From NCBI GenBank assembly GCA_002371025.1, contig DFFQ01000125.1:1-10734 (forward strand): 10,734 nucleotides of DNA, in the 5' to 3' direction. The notes below the pieces were generated by a model. It searched no databases. It saw only the letters and a list, made by a program, of their open reading frames with translations, and had not been told where the DNA came from. Shown here piece after piece: positions 1 through 5,692 of the stretch. Position 1 is the first letter of the stretch; each line of letters begins with the position of its first letter. The stretch is from Lachnospiraceae bacterium UBA3772 (GTDB lineage: Bacteria; Bacillota; Clostridia; Lachnospirales; Lachnospiraceae). The position numbers were made by a program, and so were the translations under genes.

Positions 1-2184
1 GGAACCTACTATGTATGGTATAAGGTAAAAGGTGATAAGGATCATTTAGATTCTGAACCTGTCTGTGTAGAGGCAGCTATAGCAAAGCGTAATGTAACGC
101 TTACATCAGCAGAAGACAGTAAGGATTATGACGGAAAACCATTAACTAATAATAATATTACTGTAACAGGTGACGGATGGGCAGAAGGAGAAGGGGCAAC
201 TTACAATGTAACCGGTACCCAGACACTTCCAGGAGCTTCAGATAATGGATTTACTTATACGCTTAATAATAATACTAAAGAATCTAATTACAATATTAGC
301 AAGGTAATTAACAAGCTTACAGTTAATGACAGAACTGAAAAATATGAGATAAATGTTGAGGTAAATAGTGACAATGTTACATATGATGGAAATGAACATG
401 AAGTTTCAGGTTTTAAAACACTTGAGTTTCTATGTGATGATGTGACATATACTGTATCAGGGCTGAGTGCTTCTGTTATAGGAACAGATGCCGGAACATA
501 TGATGTTGTTGTAACAGGAACTCCTTTAGTTAAGAATAGTGATGATAAAGATCTGACTAAGCAGTTTATAGTTAATATAGTTCCCGGACAATTGGTTATA
601 GATACAAGAAATGTTTCATTTACATCCGCTTCAGAGACAAAGCAATATGATGGAGAGCCACTTACAAATGATAATGTCGAGATTACAGGTGATGGATTTG
701 CAGAGGGAGAAGGAGCATCATTTGATGTTACCGGAAACCAGCTTGTTGTTGGAAGCAGCGCAAATACATTTACATATACATTAAATGAAGGTACAAATCC
801 TGACAATTATAGTATAACCTCGCAGGAAGGTACATTAACAGTAACTAACAGATTGGCTAAGTATGAGATCATTCCGAAGGCAAATAGTGGTGAATTTACC
901 TATGATGGAAGTGAGCATTCTGTAACAGGCTTTGTGACTGATACATTTGAGGTAGCCACAGATGATGAAACTACTCATATCTATACTTTATCGGGTCTGA
1001 CAGCAGAGGGCATAGGTACTGATGTCGGTGAGTATACTGTAAATATTACCGGAACACCTGTTGTTATTGATGCGGAAGGAAATGATGTATCAAGTGAATT
1101 CAGTGTTACCCCGGTAGCAGGAAACATAGTAATTAATAAGAGAAATGTAACACTTACATCAGCATCAGACAGTAAGGCTTATGATGGAAAAGAACTTACA
1201 AATGCAGAAGTAACAGTTTCCGGTGACGGATGGGCAGAAGGAGAAGGGGCTGAATATAAGGTGACAGGAACAAGAAAACTGCCGGGTGAAACCAGGAATT
1301 CATTTACATATACTTTGAACGAAGGAACAAATGCAGATAATTATGAAATCACATCAGTAGAAGGAATACTTACTATTACAGATAGAAAAGCTGAAGATGA
1401 AGAAGGCTCTGACAAAGATGTAAGGTATGAAATTACCGTTGTAGCAAACAGTGGTAATTTCACATATGATGGTACAGAGCATGAGGTATCAGGTATTGAG
1501 TCTACAGAATTTATAATAAATGATGTGACATATACCGTATCAGGGCTTGAAGCATCAGCTAAGGGAACTGAAGTCGGAACATATCCGGTAAAGATTTCTG
1601 GAACCCCTGTTGTTACTGATGCGGACGGAAATGATCTTACAAAGCAATTTACAGTTTATACAAAAGGAGGATCGCTGACAGTAGTAGAGAAAACAGTAAA
1701 TCCGGAAGGGGACATCAGATATAGCAATTATTCCGGTGATAGAGCTGTTTGGACAAAGGGCTCTAATGCAGGATGTGAATTTGTATTTAAGAGATCTGTG
1801 GATGATGAGCTTACATTTGGCCACTTTACAGGTATTGATGTAGAAAGTAAAGCTGTAGATGCATCAAACTATACTGCTGTAAGCGGTAGTGTAGTTATAA
1901 CACTTAAGCCGGAGTATCTTGAAACACTTGCTGTAGGAGATCATCTGCTTACTGCGAACTTTGATGACGGTAACTCTGTTACAGTAAAATTCACAATAAA
2001 AGAAAAATCTGAGGAAAAGAAATCAGATACTACTCTTAATAATAAAAAGGCTGATGTTACGCCAGAAACGGGTGATACAGTTAATGTACAGCTGATTTTC
2101 CTTGTTATGGTATTATCAATGTGCGTTATCTTTGTATTATGCAATCTCCGCAGTAAACTTGATGAAAAGAAGCGCAGGAGATAA
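1..2184 (+). CDS. Repeat-rich cell-surface protein with YDG/MBG-type repeats and C-terminal sorting signal (5' end outside window)
   Basis: The frame is open from base 1, so the window holds only the last 727 residues. A short beta-type segment (about 1-29) precedes three alternating A-B repeat pairs. A units start RNVTLTSA, carry a YDGKPLTN-like motif and a GDGWAEGEGA loop, and end with an NYxIT strand. B units start near KYEI, carry TYDGxEHxVSG, and end in GTPVV plus an FxV strand. This fits YDG/MBG-like Ig-fold repeats of Clostridia surface proteins. Residues about 566-670 form the C-terminal module (YSGDRAVWTKGSN, ASNYTAVSGSVVITL, LAVGDHLLTANFDDG) that often closes Lachnospiraceae surface proteins. 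The tail is PETGD (688-692), a hydrophobic segment (about 697-716) and a KKRRR end, the layout of a sortase signal with P in the LPXTG position. The role is probably adhesion or wall anchoring; the ligand cannot be told. A terminator follows. Confidence 0.85.
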   Translation, partial: GTYYVWYKVKGDKDHLDSEPVCVEAAIAKRNVTLTSAEDSKDYDGKPLTNNNITVTGDGWAEGEGATYNVTGTQTLPGASDNGFTYTLNNNTKESNYNISKVINKLTVNDRTEKYEINVEVNSDNVTYDGNEHEVSGFKTLEFLCDDVTYTVSGLSASVIGTDAGTYDVVVTGTPLVKNSDDKDLTKQFIVNIVPGQLVIDTRNVSFTSASETKQYDGEPLTNDNVEITGDGFAEGEGASFDVTGNQLVVGSSANTFTYTLNEGTNPDNYSITSQEGTLTVTNRLAKYEIIPKANSGEFTYDGSEHSVTGFVTDTFEVATDDETTHIYTLSGLTAEGIGTDVGEYTVNITGTPVVIDAEGNDVSSEFSVTPVAGNIVINKRNVTLTSASDSKAYDGKELTNAEVTVSGDGWAEGEGAEYKVTGTRKLPGETRNSFTYTLNEGTNADNYEITSVEGILTITDRKAEDEEGSDKDVRYEITVVANSGNFTYDGTEHEVSGIESTEFIINDVTYTVSGLEASAKGTEVGTYPVKISGTPVVTDADGNDLTKQFTVYTKGGSLTVVEKTVNPEGDIRYSNYSGDRAVWTKGSNAGCEFVFKRSVDDELTFGHFTGIDVESKAVDASNYTAVSGSVVITLKPEYLETLAVGDHLLTANFDDGNSVTVKFTIKEKSEEKKSDTTLNNKKADVTPETGDTVNVQLIFLVMVLSMCVIFVLCNLRSKLDEKKRRR
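88..1692 (+). repeat. Three tandem A-B coding repeat pairs of the surface protein
   Basis: A units lie at 88-333, 607-852 and 1141-1386, and B units at 334-606, 853-1140 and 1423-1692. The A-to-A spacings are 519 and 534 bp. A short acidic linker (1387-1422) separates A3 from B3. A1 and A3 are more alike than either is to A2 (both have GDGWAEGEGA and a LPG turn), which points to duplication or gene conversion within the gene. The array may start upstream of the window. Confidence 0.8.
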
Positions 2185-2218
2185 GTATAAATAAATTATT
2201 TCATAATATAAACTGCAG

Positions 2219-2300
2219 AGTCCTATATAAAGTATCTCCAACCAGTTCCAATAAAAAAACAGGCACAAAGTCTTATATAAAGTTAACAAACCAGTAAAAA
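2219..2300 (+). repeat. Imperfect direct repeat after the surface-protein gene
   Basis: Two copies of a sequence starting AGTCYTATATAAAGT and continuing to an ACCAG plus A-rich end lie at 2219-2254 and 2269-2300, 50 bp apart. They sit between the stop codon and the terminator hairpin. No gene is seen here; the function is unknown. Confidence 0.55.
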
Positions 2301-2304
2301 TAAA

Positions 2305-2370
2305 GACGCGAAAGAATTCCTCCAAAGGGTTAATTTAACCGCTGGAGGAATTGCTTGAGCGTCTATTTTA
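2305..2370 (+). terminator. Long rho-independent terminator of the surface-protein gene
   Basis: The outer arms GACGC (2305-2309) and GCGTC (2359-2363) pair. AAG (2312-2314) pairs with CTT (2354-2356). The main stem is AATTCCTCCA (2315-2324) with TGGAGGAATT (2343-2352). The tip is GGTTA/TAACC (2328-2332/2336-2340). A T-rich run follows (2364-2376). The A-rich stretch before the hairpin could let it also work on the minus strand. GCGTCTATTTT recurs at 2382-2392, giving a second possible 3' base and T run. Confidence 0.75.
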
Positions 2371-2456
2371 TTTTTACATTTGCGTCTATTTTTTTTGTCC
2401 GTACGTCGATTATTTGTCTTCGCAACTTTTTTTCCGAGATTAATCTATTTTAAGAA

Positions 2457-2466
2457 TGTATTATAT
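2457..2466 (+). promoter_or_regulatory. Possible -10 element for the tRNA-like RNA
   Basis: TATTAT at 2459-2464, directly preceded by TG, is the best -10 candidate upstream of the RNA gene. I see no convincing -35 at the right distance. Initiation here would give a 5' leader of about 45-50 nt before the acceptor stem. Confidence 0.3.
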
Positions 2467-2482
2467 AAACATCCGATGAGGA

Positions 2483-2510
2483 ACAGCAATTAAATGATTT
2501 CAATAGCTGT
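2483..2510 (+). other. Stem-loop just upstream of the tRNA-like RNA
   Basis: ACAGC (2483-2487) pairs with GCTGT (2506-2510). ATT (2489-2491) pairs with AAT (2502-2504) across an A/A mismatch, with a 10-nt loop. It ends nine bases before the first acceptor-stem base, where a precursor leader would lie. Confidence 0.45.
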
Positions 2511-2519
2511 AAAAAATAA

Positions 2520-2638
2520 GGGGAGATAGCTCAAGTGGTAGAGCAACGAAAAAAAAGGTGTAATGACTGTTACACTAACAGCAATTGATCACAAGATTAA
2601 GGTTTAGTTTGTTGAAGGTTCAAGCCCTTCTCTCCCCA
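2520..2638 (+). ncRNA. Y-RNA-like non-coding RNA with tRNA-like acceptor, D and T arms
   Basis: The acceptor GGGGAGA (2520-2526) pairs perfectly with TCTCCCC (2631-2637). TA fills tRNA positions 8-9. The D arm is GCTC (2529-2532), loop AAGTGGTA with the GG pair, and GAGC (2541-2544). The T arm is GAAGG (2614-2618), loop TTCAAGC, and CCTTC (2626-2630). A2638 is the discriminator; CCA is not encoded. A 68-nt insert (2546-2613) replaces the 22 nt of anticodon arm plus variable loop. In it AACGAA (2545-2550) pairs with TTTGTT (2608-2613), enclosing eight As and two hairpins: GTGTAA/TTACAC (2558-2563/2570-2575) and TTGATC/GATTAA (2585-2590/2595-2600). No translatable anticodon is visible. It lies 120 nt upstream of a Ro60-like gene on the same strand, as YrlA-type Y RNAs lie beside rsr. 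The ACGAA/TTTG stem recalls the Ro-binding helix of Y RNAs; that link is inference. Confidence 0.82.
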
Positions 2639-2643
2639 CTAAT

Positions 2644-2720
2644 GGGATGCTAACAGCAATTATTTTCTACTTCACATAGAAAAATGCGTCCTGATACCTT
2701 TCTGGATTTGAAAGTGTATC
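2644..2720 (+). promoter_or_regulatory. Structured leader with two abutting stem-loops before the DUF2828 gene
   Basis: Stem I pairs GGGATGC (2644-2650) with GCGTCCT (2686-2692) and encloses the hairpin TTTTCTA/TAGAAAA (2663-2669/2677-2683). Stem II starts at the next base: GATACCTTTC (2693-2702) pairs with GAAAG (2710-2714) and GTATC (2716-2720), with T2715 bulged. No long T run follows directly, so it is a weak terminator at best; TTTATTTT lies five bases on. It may be a 5' UTR control element, a second small RNA, or a processing signal. Confidence 0.5.
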
Positions 2721-2758
2721 AACAGTTTATTTTGGAAAGGTTAAAAAGGTAAGAAAAG

Positions 2759-4219
2759 ATGAATTTTATAGATGCATTAAAGAATGAAGGAAGAAAGACA
2801 TTTACAGAGAATGGTGCTAGTGCATATAACACTTCAGGCAACGCCTGCGTTGATCTTTTTGGTTCAATAGGTTCTCTTAGAAATAGAAATGAATCTGAGA
2901 TCGAGAGTTTATTTGTTGAAGCTTTTAAGGAAGATAAGTTACTGGCAACAAAGATGCTTTTTTATGCTAGAGATATAAGAGGCGGTCTTGGAGAAAGAAG
3001 AGTTTTCAGAGTACTTATCAAGTATCTTGCTAATAATCATAAGGAGGCGATCATTCCAAATCTTGATCTGATAGGAGTATTTGGTCGCTATGATGATCTC
3101 TATTGTCTTATAGACACACCTGTAGAAGAAGAGATGTGGGCTGTAATGAAGACACAGCTTGAAGAGGATATTGCAAATTATAAAGAGAAAAATGCCATTT
3201 CCATGCTTGCTAAGTGGATCAAGACTCCTGATGCAAGCAGCCAGAGAACAAGAACTCTTGGAATAAAGACTGCAATTAAGCTGGGATATTCTGTATATGA
3301 TTTTAAGCGTATCCTTAGAAAACTCCGTAAGCATATTGGAATAGTTGAAACATATATGTCTTTGGGCCAGTGGGATAAGATCAAATATTCCGCCGTACCA
3401 AGCCGAGCTATGATGATATATAGAGATGCATTTCTTAGACATGACGAGGAAGGATTCTCTGATTTTATCCAAAAGGCTGTAAAGGGAGAGGAAAAGATCA
3501 ACTCTTCTACATTGTATCCTTATGACATAGTTGAAAAGATCCTTTATAAGAAAGGATATGATGATACACTTGAAGCTCAGTGGAGACAGCTTCCAGATTA
3601 TGTAGAAAATGGAACTAATGCCATAGTTATGGCAGATGTTTCTGGTTCTATGACATGTGCAAATGGAAGACCGCTTGCTTCTTCAATAGGACTTGCAATG
3701 TATTTTGCCGAGAGAAATGTTGGCGCATATCACAATATGTTTATGACATTTTCTGCATCCCCTTCAATCGTAGAACTTAAGGGAGAAAAGCTTAATCAAA
3801 AGGTTAATTTCCTAAAAAAGGTTAGTTGGGGAATGAATACAAACCTTGAAGCCGCATTTAAGTGTATCCTTACAGTTGCAAAGAATAATCACGTCCCAGC
3901 AAAAGAAATGGTAAAGTCGATCATTGTTGTTTCAGATATGGAAATTGATTATTGTGTTTCAAACGACTGGAGTTTCTATGACCACATCAGAAATAGATAC
4001 GAGGAAGCAGGATATAGTATCCCTAATATAGTTTTCTGGAATGTGAATTCTAGAAATGATATATTCCATGTCGATTCAAAGAGAAAGGGTGTTCAGCTTT
4101 GTTCTGGCCAGAGTGCCTCAACATTTAAGACACTTATGAATTCCATTGGAATGACTCCGGAAGAAATGATGCTTTCCGTTTTAAATTCAGAAAGATATAA
4201 AGAAATAACAGTATCTTAA
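2759..4219 (+). CDS. Ro60-like vWA-domain protein, DUF2828 family
   Basis: This 486-aa soluble protein has an alpha-helical N-terminal part (about 10-280) and a C-terminal von Willebrand A domain (about 285-470). DUF2828-type landmarks, recalled from the family, are the TENGA start region, ARDIRGGLGERRVFR (70-84), LGQWDKIKYSAVPSRAM (202-218), FLRHDEEGF (225-233), WGMNT (357-361) and VVSDMEID (390-397). The MIDAS metal site looks complete: D293, S295 and S297 in DVSGSM, T361, and D393. DUF2828 shares the helical-repeat plus vWA layout with TROVE proteins (Ro60/Rsr), which bind Y RNAs and misfolded RNAs, but I do not see the classical TROVE signatures. The start is backed by AAAAAGG at 2743-2749, nine bases upstream. 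The tRNA-like RNA upstream, with no strong terminator between, suggests an RNA partner. RNA binding is inferred from context, not shown by sequence alone. Confidence 0.85.
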   Translation: MNFIDALKNEGRKTFTENGASAYNTSGNACVDLFGSIGSLRNRNESEIESLFVEAFKEDKLLATKMLFYARDIRGGLGERRVFRVLIKYLANNHKEAIIPNLDLIGVFGRYDDLYCLIDTPVEEEMWAVMKTQLEEDIANYKEKNAISMLAKWIKTPDASSQRTRTLGIKTAIKLGYSVYDFKRILRKLRKHIGIVETYMSLGQWDKIKYSAVPSRAMMIYRDAFLRHDEEGFSDFIQKAVKGEEKINSSTLYPYDIVEKILYKKGYDDTLEAQWRQLPDYVENGTNAIVMADVSGSMTCANGRPLASSIGLAMYFAERNVGAYHNMFMTFSASPSIVELKGEKLNQKVNFLKKVSWGMNTNLEAAFKCILTVAKNNHVPAKEMVKSIIVVSDMEIDYCVSNDWSFYDHIRNRYEEAGYSIPNIVFWNVNSRNDIFHVDSKRKGVQLCSGQSASTFKTLMNSIGMTPEEMMLSVLNSERYKEITVS

Positions 4220-4220
4220 A

Positions 4221-4257
4221 AAATACCTTCGGATATATATTCGGAGGTATTTTTTTT
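4221..4257 (+). terminator. Rho-independent terminator of the DUF2828 gene
   Basis: AAATACCT (4221-4228) pairs with AGGTATTT (4245-4252). The stem extends inward through TCGGA/TTCGG with two G-T wobbles, and a T run (4250-4257) follows. It begins two bases after the stop codon. Confidence 0.85.
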
Positions 4258-4277
4258 ATTATTTTTACTTTTTTTTG

Positions 4278-4344
4278 CAGTTCATTCTCAAAAAATGACA
4301 GTTCATTCCATTTTTGTTCACATGAGTCATTTTATTGTTATTAT
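4278..4344 (+). promoter_or_regulatory. Promoter region with 21-bp-spaced direct repeats
   Basis: CAGTTCATTC occurs exactly at 4278-4287 and 4299-4308, so the starts are 21 bp apart (two helical turns). A partial third copy, GTTCA, lies at 4316-4320. A candidate promoter is TTGTTC (4315-4320), an 18-bp gap and TATTAT (4339-4344). Repeats on one DNA face next to a promoter fit a regulator binding site; the regulator is unknown. Confidence 0.45.
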
Positions 4345-4374
4345 ATAAAAAAAATTGAAAGAGTAGGGTGTTAG

Positions 4375-4758
4375 ATGAATATTAAATTATATTTTGATGC
4401 AGAAGAAAAAGGATATTATATTGACCAATTTCCACTGGAAGAACTAGAGGAAAAACTGTCCTTATTAGAAAACAGATTAACTATAAAGGATAATGTATTT
4501 GTAGGGATAAATGATAATATATGCAGGCTGTTTGTTATAGATGAAAAGGGAACGGATATATTAAGGGTTTTTCCTGGCATTAAAGTTAGATTAGAGACAG
4601 ATTTTGATAAGCTGACAAGTGACATGGAAAGGGGTAAAAATGAAGTTTCAAAACTTAAATATAAATATACAGAGGAGGTATATTTACATTTTAGATTAGT
4701 AGATCTTAAGGAAAATTTCCTGGTCTTAGATATGTATCTTTGTATGATCGAGGATTAA
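4375..4758 (+). CDS. Hypothetical protein, 127 aa
   Basis: I do not recognise this protein. It is acidic and apparently cytosolic, with no signal peptide or TM segment. It starts with a strand-like stretch (MNIKLYFD), then a glutamate- and leucine-rich helix (20-34), a beta-rich middle (41-74, with VFVGIND and RVFPGIKVRLE), a charged helix (76-97) and a closing strand pair (100-125). It could be a small alpha-beta domain. AGGGTG five bases before the ATG serves as ribosome binding site. It has its own promoter-like region and no co-directional partner. The next gene converges on it with ten bases between the stop codons and no visible terminator. Codon use is AT-rich like its neighbours. Confidence 0.7.
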   Translation: MNIKLYFDAEEKGYYIDQFPLEELEEKLSLLENRLTIKDNVFVGINDNICRLFVIDEKGTDILRVFPGIKVRLETDFDKLTSDMERGKNEVSKLKYKYTEEVYLHFRLVDLKENFLVLDMYLCMIED

Positions 4759-4768
4759 AGAAAAACGC

Positions 4769-5410
4769 TTAATAATTCACTTTCGGAAGATTCCACTTGT
4801 AATGTCTTGCTAATATTCTCATAAGTATCACTAAGATAAAGCTGCTTACCATTGGAATGTTCCAGGTATGGATGATGTCGTGCATACCAACCATAACAAT
4901 TCCGCCGATGATAACAGGAAGAGCATATACGTGTTTTACAAAAATAGCAGGCATCTGGTTTGAAAGTACATCTCTAAGTACGCCACCACCAACGCCAGTG
5001 GTAAATCCAAGGAAGATCAATAAAAAAAGATTATCTGAATATCCAAAATTCACACCAATCATAATGCCATCTACCATAAATGCGGCAAGACCTAAAGTAT
5101 CAAAGATAAAAAGACCTTTTTCATATATCCCAGAAAGCTTTTCTGGGATAGTCTTCTTAAAATACATAATGGAAAATACAATATTAGCCACAATGGCTGC
5201 CACTAATACATAAAATGGATTTATAAACATTTGTGGTGGAAAATTTCCCATGATGATATCTCTTATTACACCACCGCCACAGGCTGTAACGATAGCTAAA
5301 ATATTAACTCCGAAGATATCCATTTTCTTGTGGATACCAGTAATGGCGCCGGATATGGCAAAGGCAACTGTGCCTATAAAATCAAAAATTTCTAAAAGTG
5401 TTACTGACAT
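4769..5410 (-). CDS. UPF0126 / Gly_transporter-family membrane protein (TRIC-type fold)
   Basis: This 213-aa integral membrane protein has about seven hydrophobic segments and the internal duplication typical of the family. Each half has a glycine-rich motif and a conserved arginine-aspartate: GGGVIRD (45-51) followed by PPQMF, and GGGVLRD (141-147) followed by MPAIF. The length matches the usual 200-215 aa. Bacterial members (YicG, YvgT types) are related to trimeric intracellular cation channels, and E. coli YicG has been linked to glycine uptake; which applies here cannot be told. The start is set by GGGGAG (5420-5425 on the plus strand), nine bases from the ATG. A minus-strand promoter lies upstream. 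The gene is divergent from 5693 and convergent with 4375. Confidence 0.9.
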   Translation of the reverse strand: MSVTLLEIFDFIGTVAFAISGAITGIHKKMDIFGVNILAIVTACGGGVIRDIIMGNFPPQMFINPFYVLVAAIVANIVFSIMYFKKTIPEKLSGIYEKGLFIFDTLGLAAFMVDGIMIGVNFGYSDNLFLLIFLGFTTGVGGGVLRDVLSNQMPAIFVKHVYALPVIIGGIVMVGMHDIIHTWNIPMVSSFILVILMRILARHYKWNLPKVNY

Positions 5411-5444
5411 TTCTTAATGCTCCCCATAATAAACTGCGGTGTTT

Positions 5445-5474
5445 ATGATACACCTTTTTATAAAGAATCTGCAA
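5445..5474 (-). promoter_or_regulatory. Promoter of the UPF0126-family gene
   Basis: On the minus strand, TTGCAG (plus-strand 5469-5474) is the -35 and TATCAT (5445-5450) the -10, separated by 18 bp. The 5' UTR would be about 30 nt. The -35 overlaps a TGCAAATG repeat and lies next to the palindrome at 5476-5486. Confidence 0.5.
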
Positions 5475-5525
5475 ATGTCACTGACAATAAGAATTTGCAA
5501 ATGCTTTAAATGTTACTGATAATAA
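5474..5525. repeat. Repeated palindrome-like sites in the divergent intergenic region
   Basis: AATGTCACTGACAATAA (5474-5490) recurs as AATGTTACTGATAATAA (5509-5525), 35 bp apart. The core TGTCACTGACA (5476-5486) is a perfect inverted repeat around a central C. A further copy, TGTTACTGACA, lies at 5399-5409 over the start codon of the minus gene. TGCAAATG also occurs twice (5470-5477 and 5496-5503), the second inside the palindrome ATTTGCAAAT (5493-5502). The sites flank the minus-strand -35 and reach up to the plus-strand -35, so they could control both genes. Confidence 0.45.
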
Positions 5526-5527
5526 TT

Positions 5528-5556
5528 TTGTGTTCCATAGGAAAAACAGATATAAT
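5528..5556 (+). promoter_or_regulatory. Promoter of the gene at 5693
   Basis: TTGTGT (5528-5533), a 17-bp gap and a perfect TATAAT (5551-5556). Transcription would start near 5563, giving a 5' UTR of about 130 nt in which I see no clear riboswitch or strong hairpin. Confidence 0.6.
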
Positions 5557-5692
5557 GATGTATACTTTGATTTATCATGAAAAAAACATAGAAAATAGTT
5601 CTGACAACAGAGGCGGGATTCTATGGTTCTTTGTTTGTAGGGTGAAAAAACTTTATTCTTCAACAAAAATTGCATGATTATAGGGAGGTTTT

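Larger units (their letters stand above)
2482..2661 (+). repeat. Three copies of AACAGCAATT around the RNA gene
   Basis: Exact copies lie at 2482-2491 (leader stem-loop), 2577-2586 (insert of the tRNA-like RNA) and 2652-2661 (leader of the DUF2828 gene). The last two share 12 bases, CTAACAGCAATT. All three could pair with the single AATAGCTGT at 2502-2510. Confidence 0.7.

Noticed and set aside
288..806. 172-aa minus-strand reading frame
   Set aside because: Antisense to the repeat-coding gene; it arises from repeated biased codons and has no ribosome binding site or recognisable domain.
1..2184. CRISPR-like array suggested by regular repeats
   Set aside because: The repeats are about 520-534 bp apart, in frame and encode similar protein domains.
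2520..2638. Ordinary tRNA gene
   Set aside because: The acceptor, D and T arms fit, but there is no 5-bp stem with a 7-nt anticodon loop at the right place; 68 nt of other structure sits there.
2939..3501. Two minus-strand reading frames inside the DUF2828 gene
   Set aside because: They overlap each other and the well-supported plus-strand gene, and have cysteine- and serine-rich noise-like composition.
2759..4219. Classical TROVE/Ro60 (rsr) assignment
   Set aside because: The layout matches Ro60, but the motifs (RDIRGGLGERRVFR, GQWDKI, WGMNT, VSDMEID) fit DUF2828 as I recall it. I therefore gave no rsr symbol.
5129..5147. 8-bp perfect hairpin CCCAGAAA/TTTCTGGG
   Set aside because: It is inside the UPF0126-family coding region, with no T run on either strand; probably chance.
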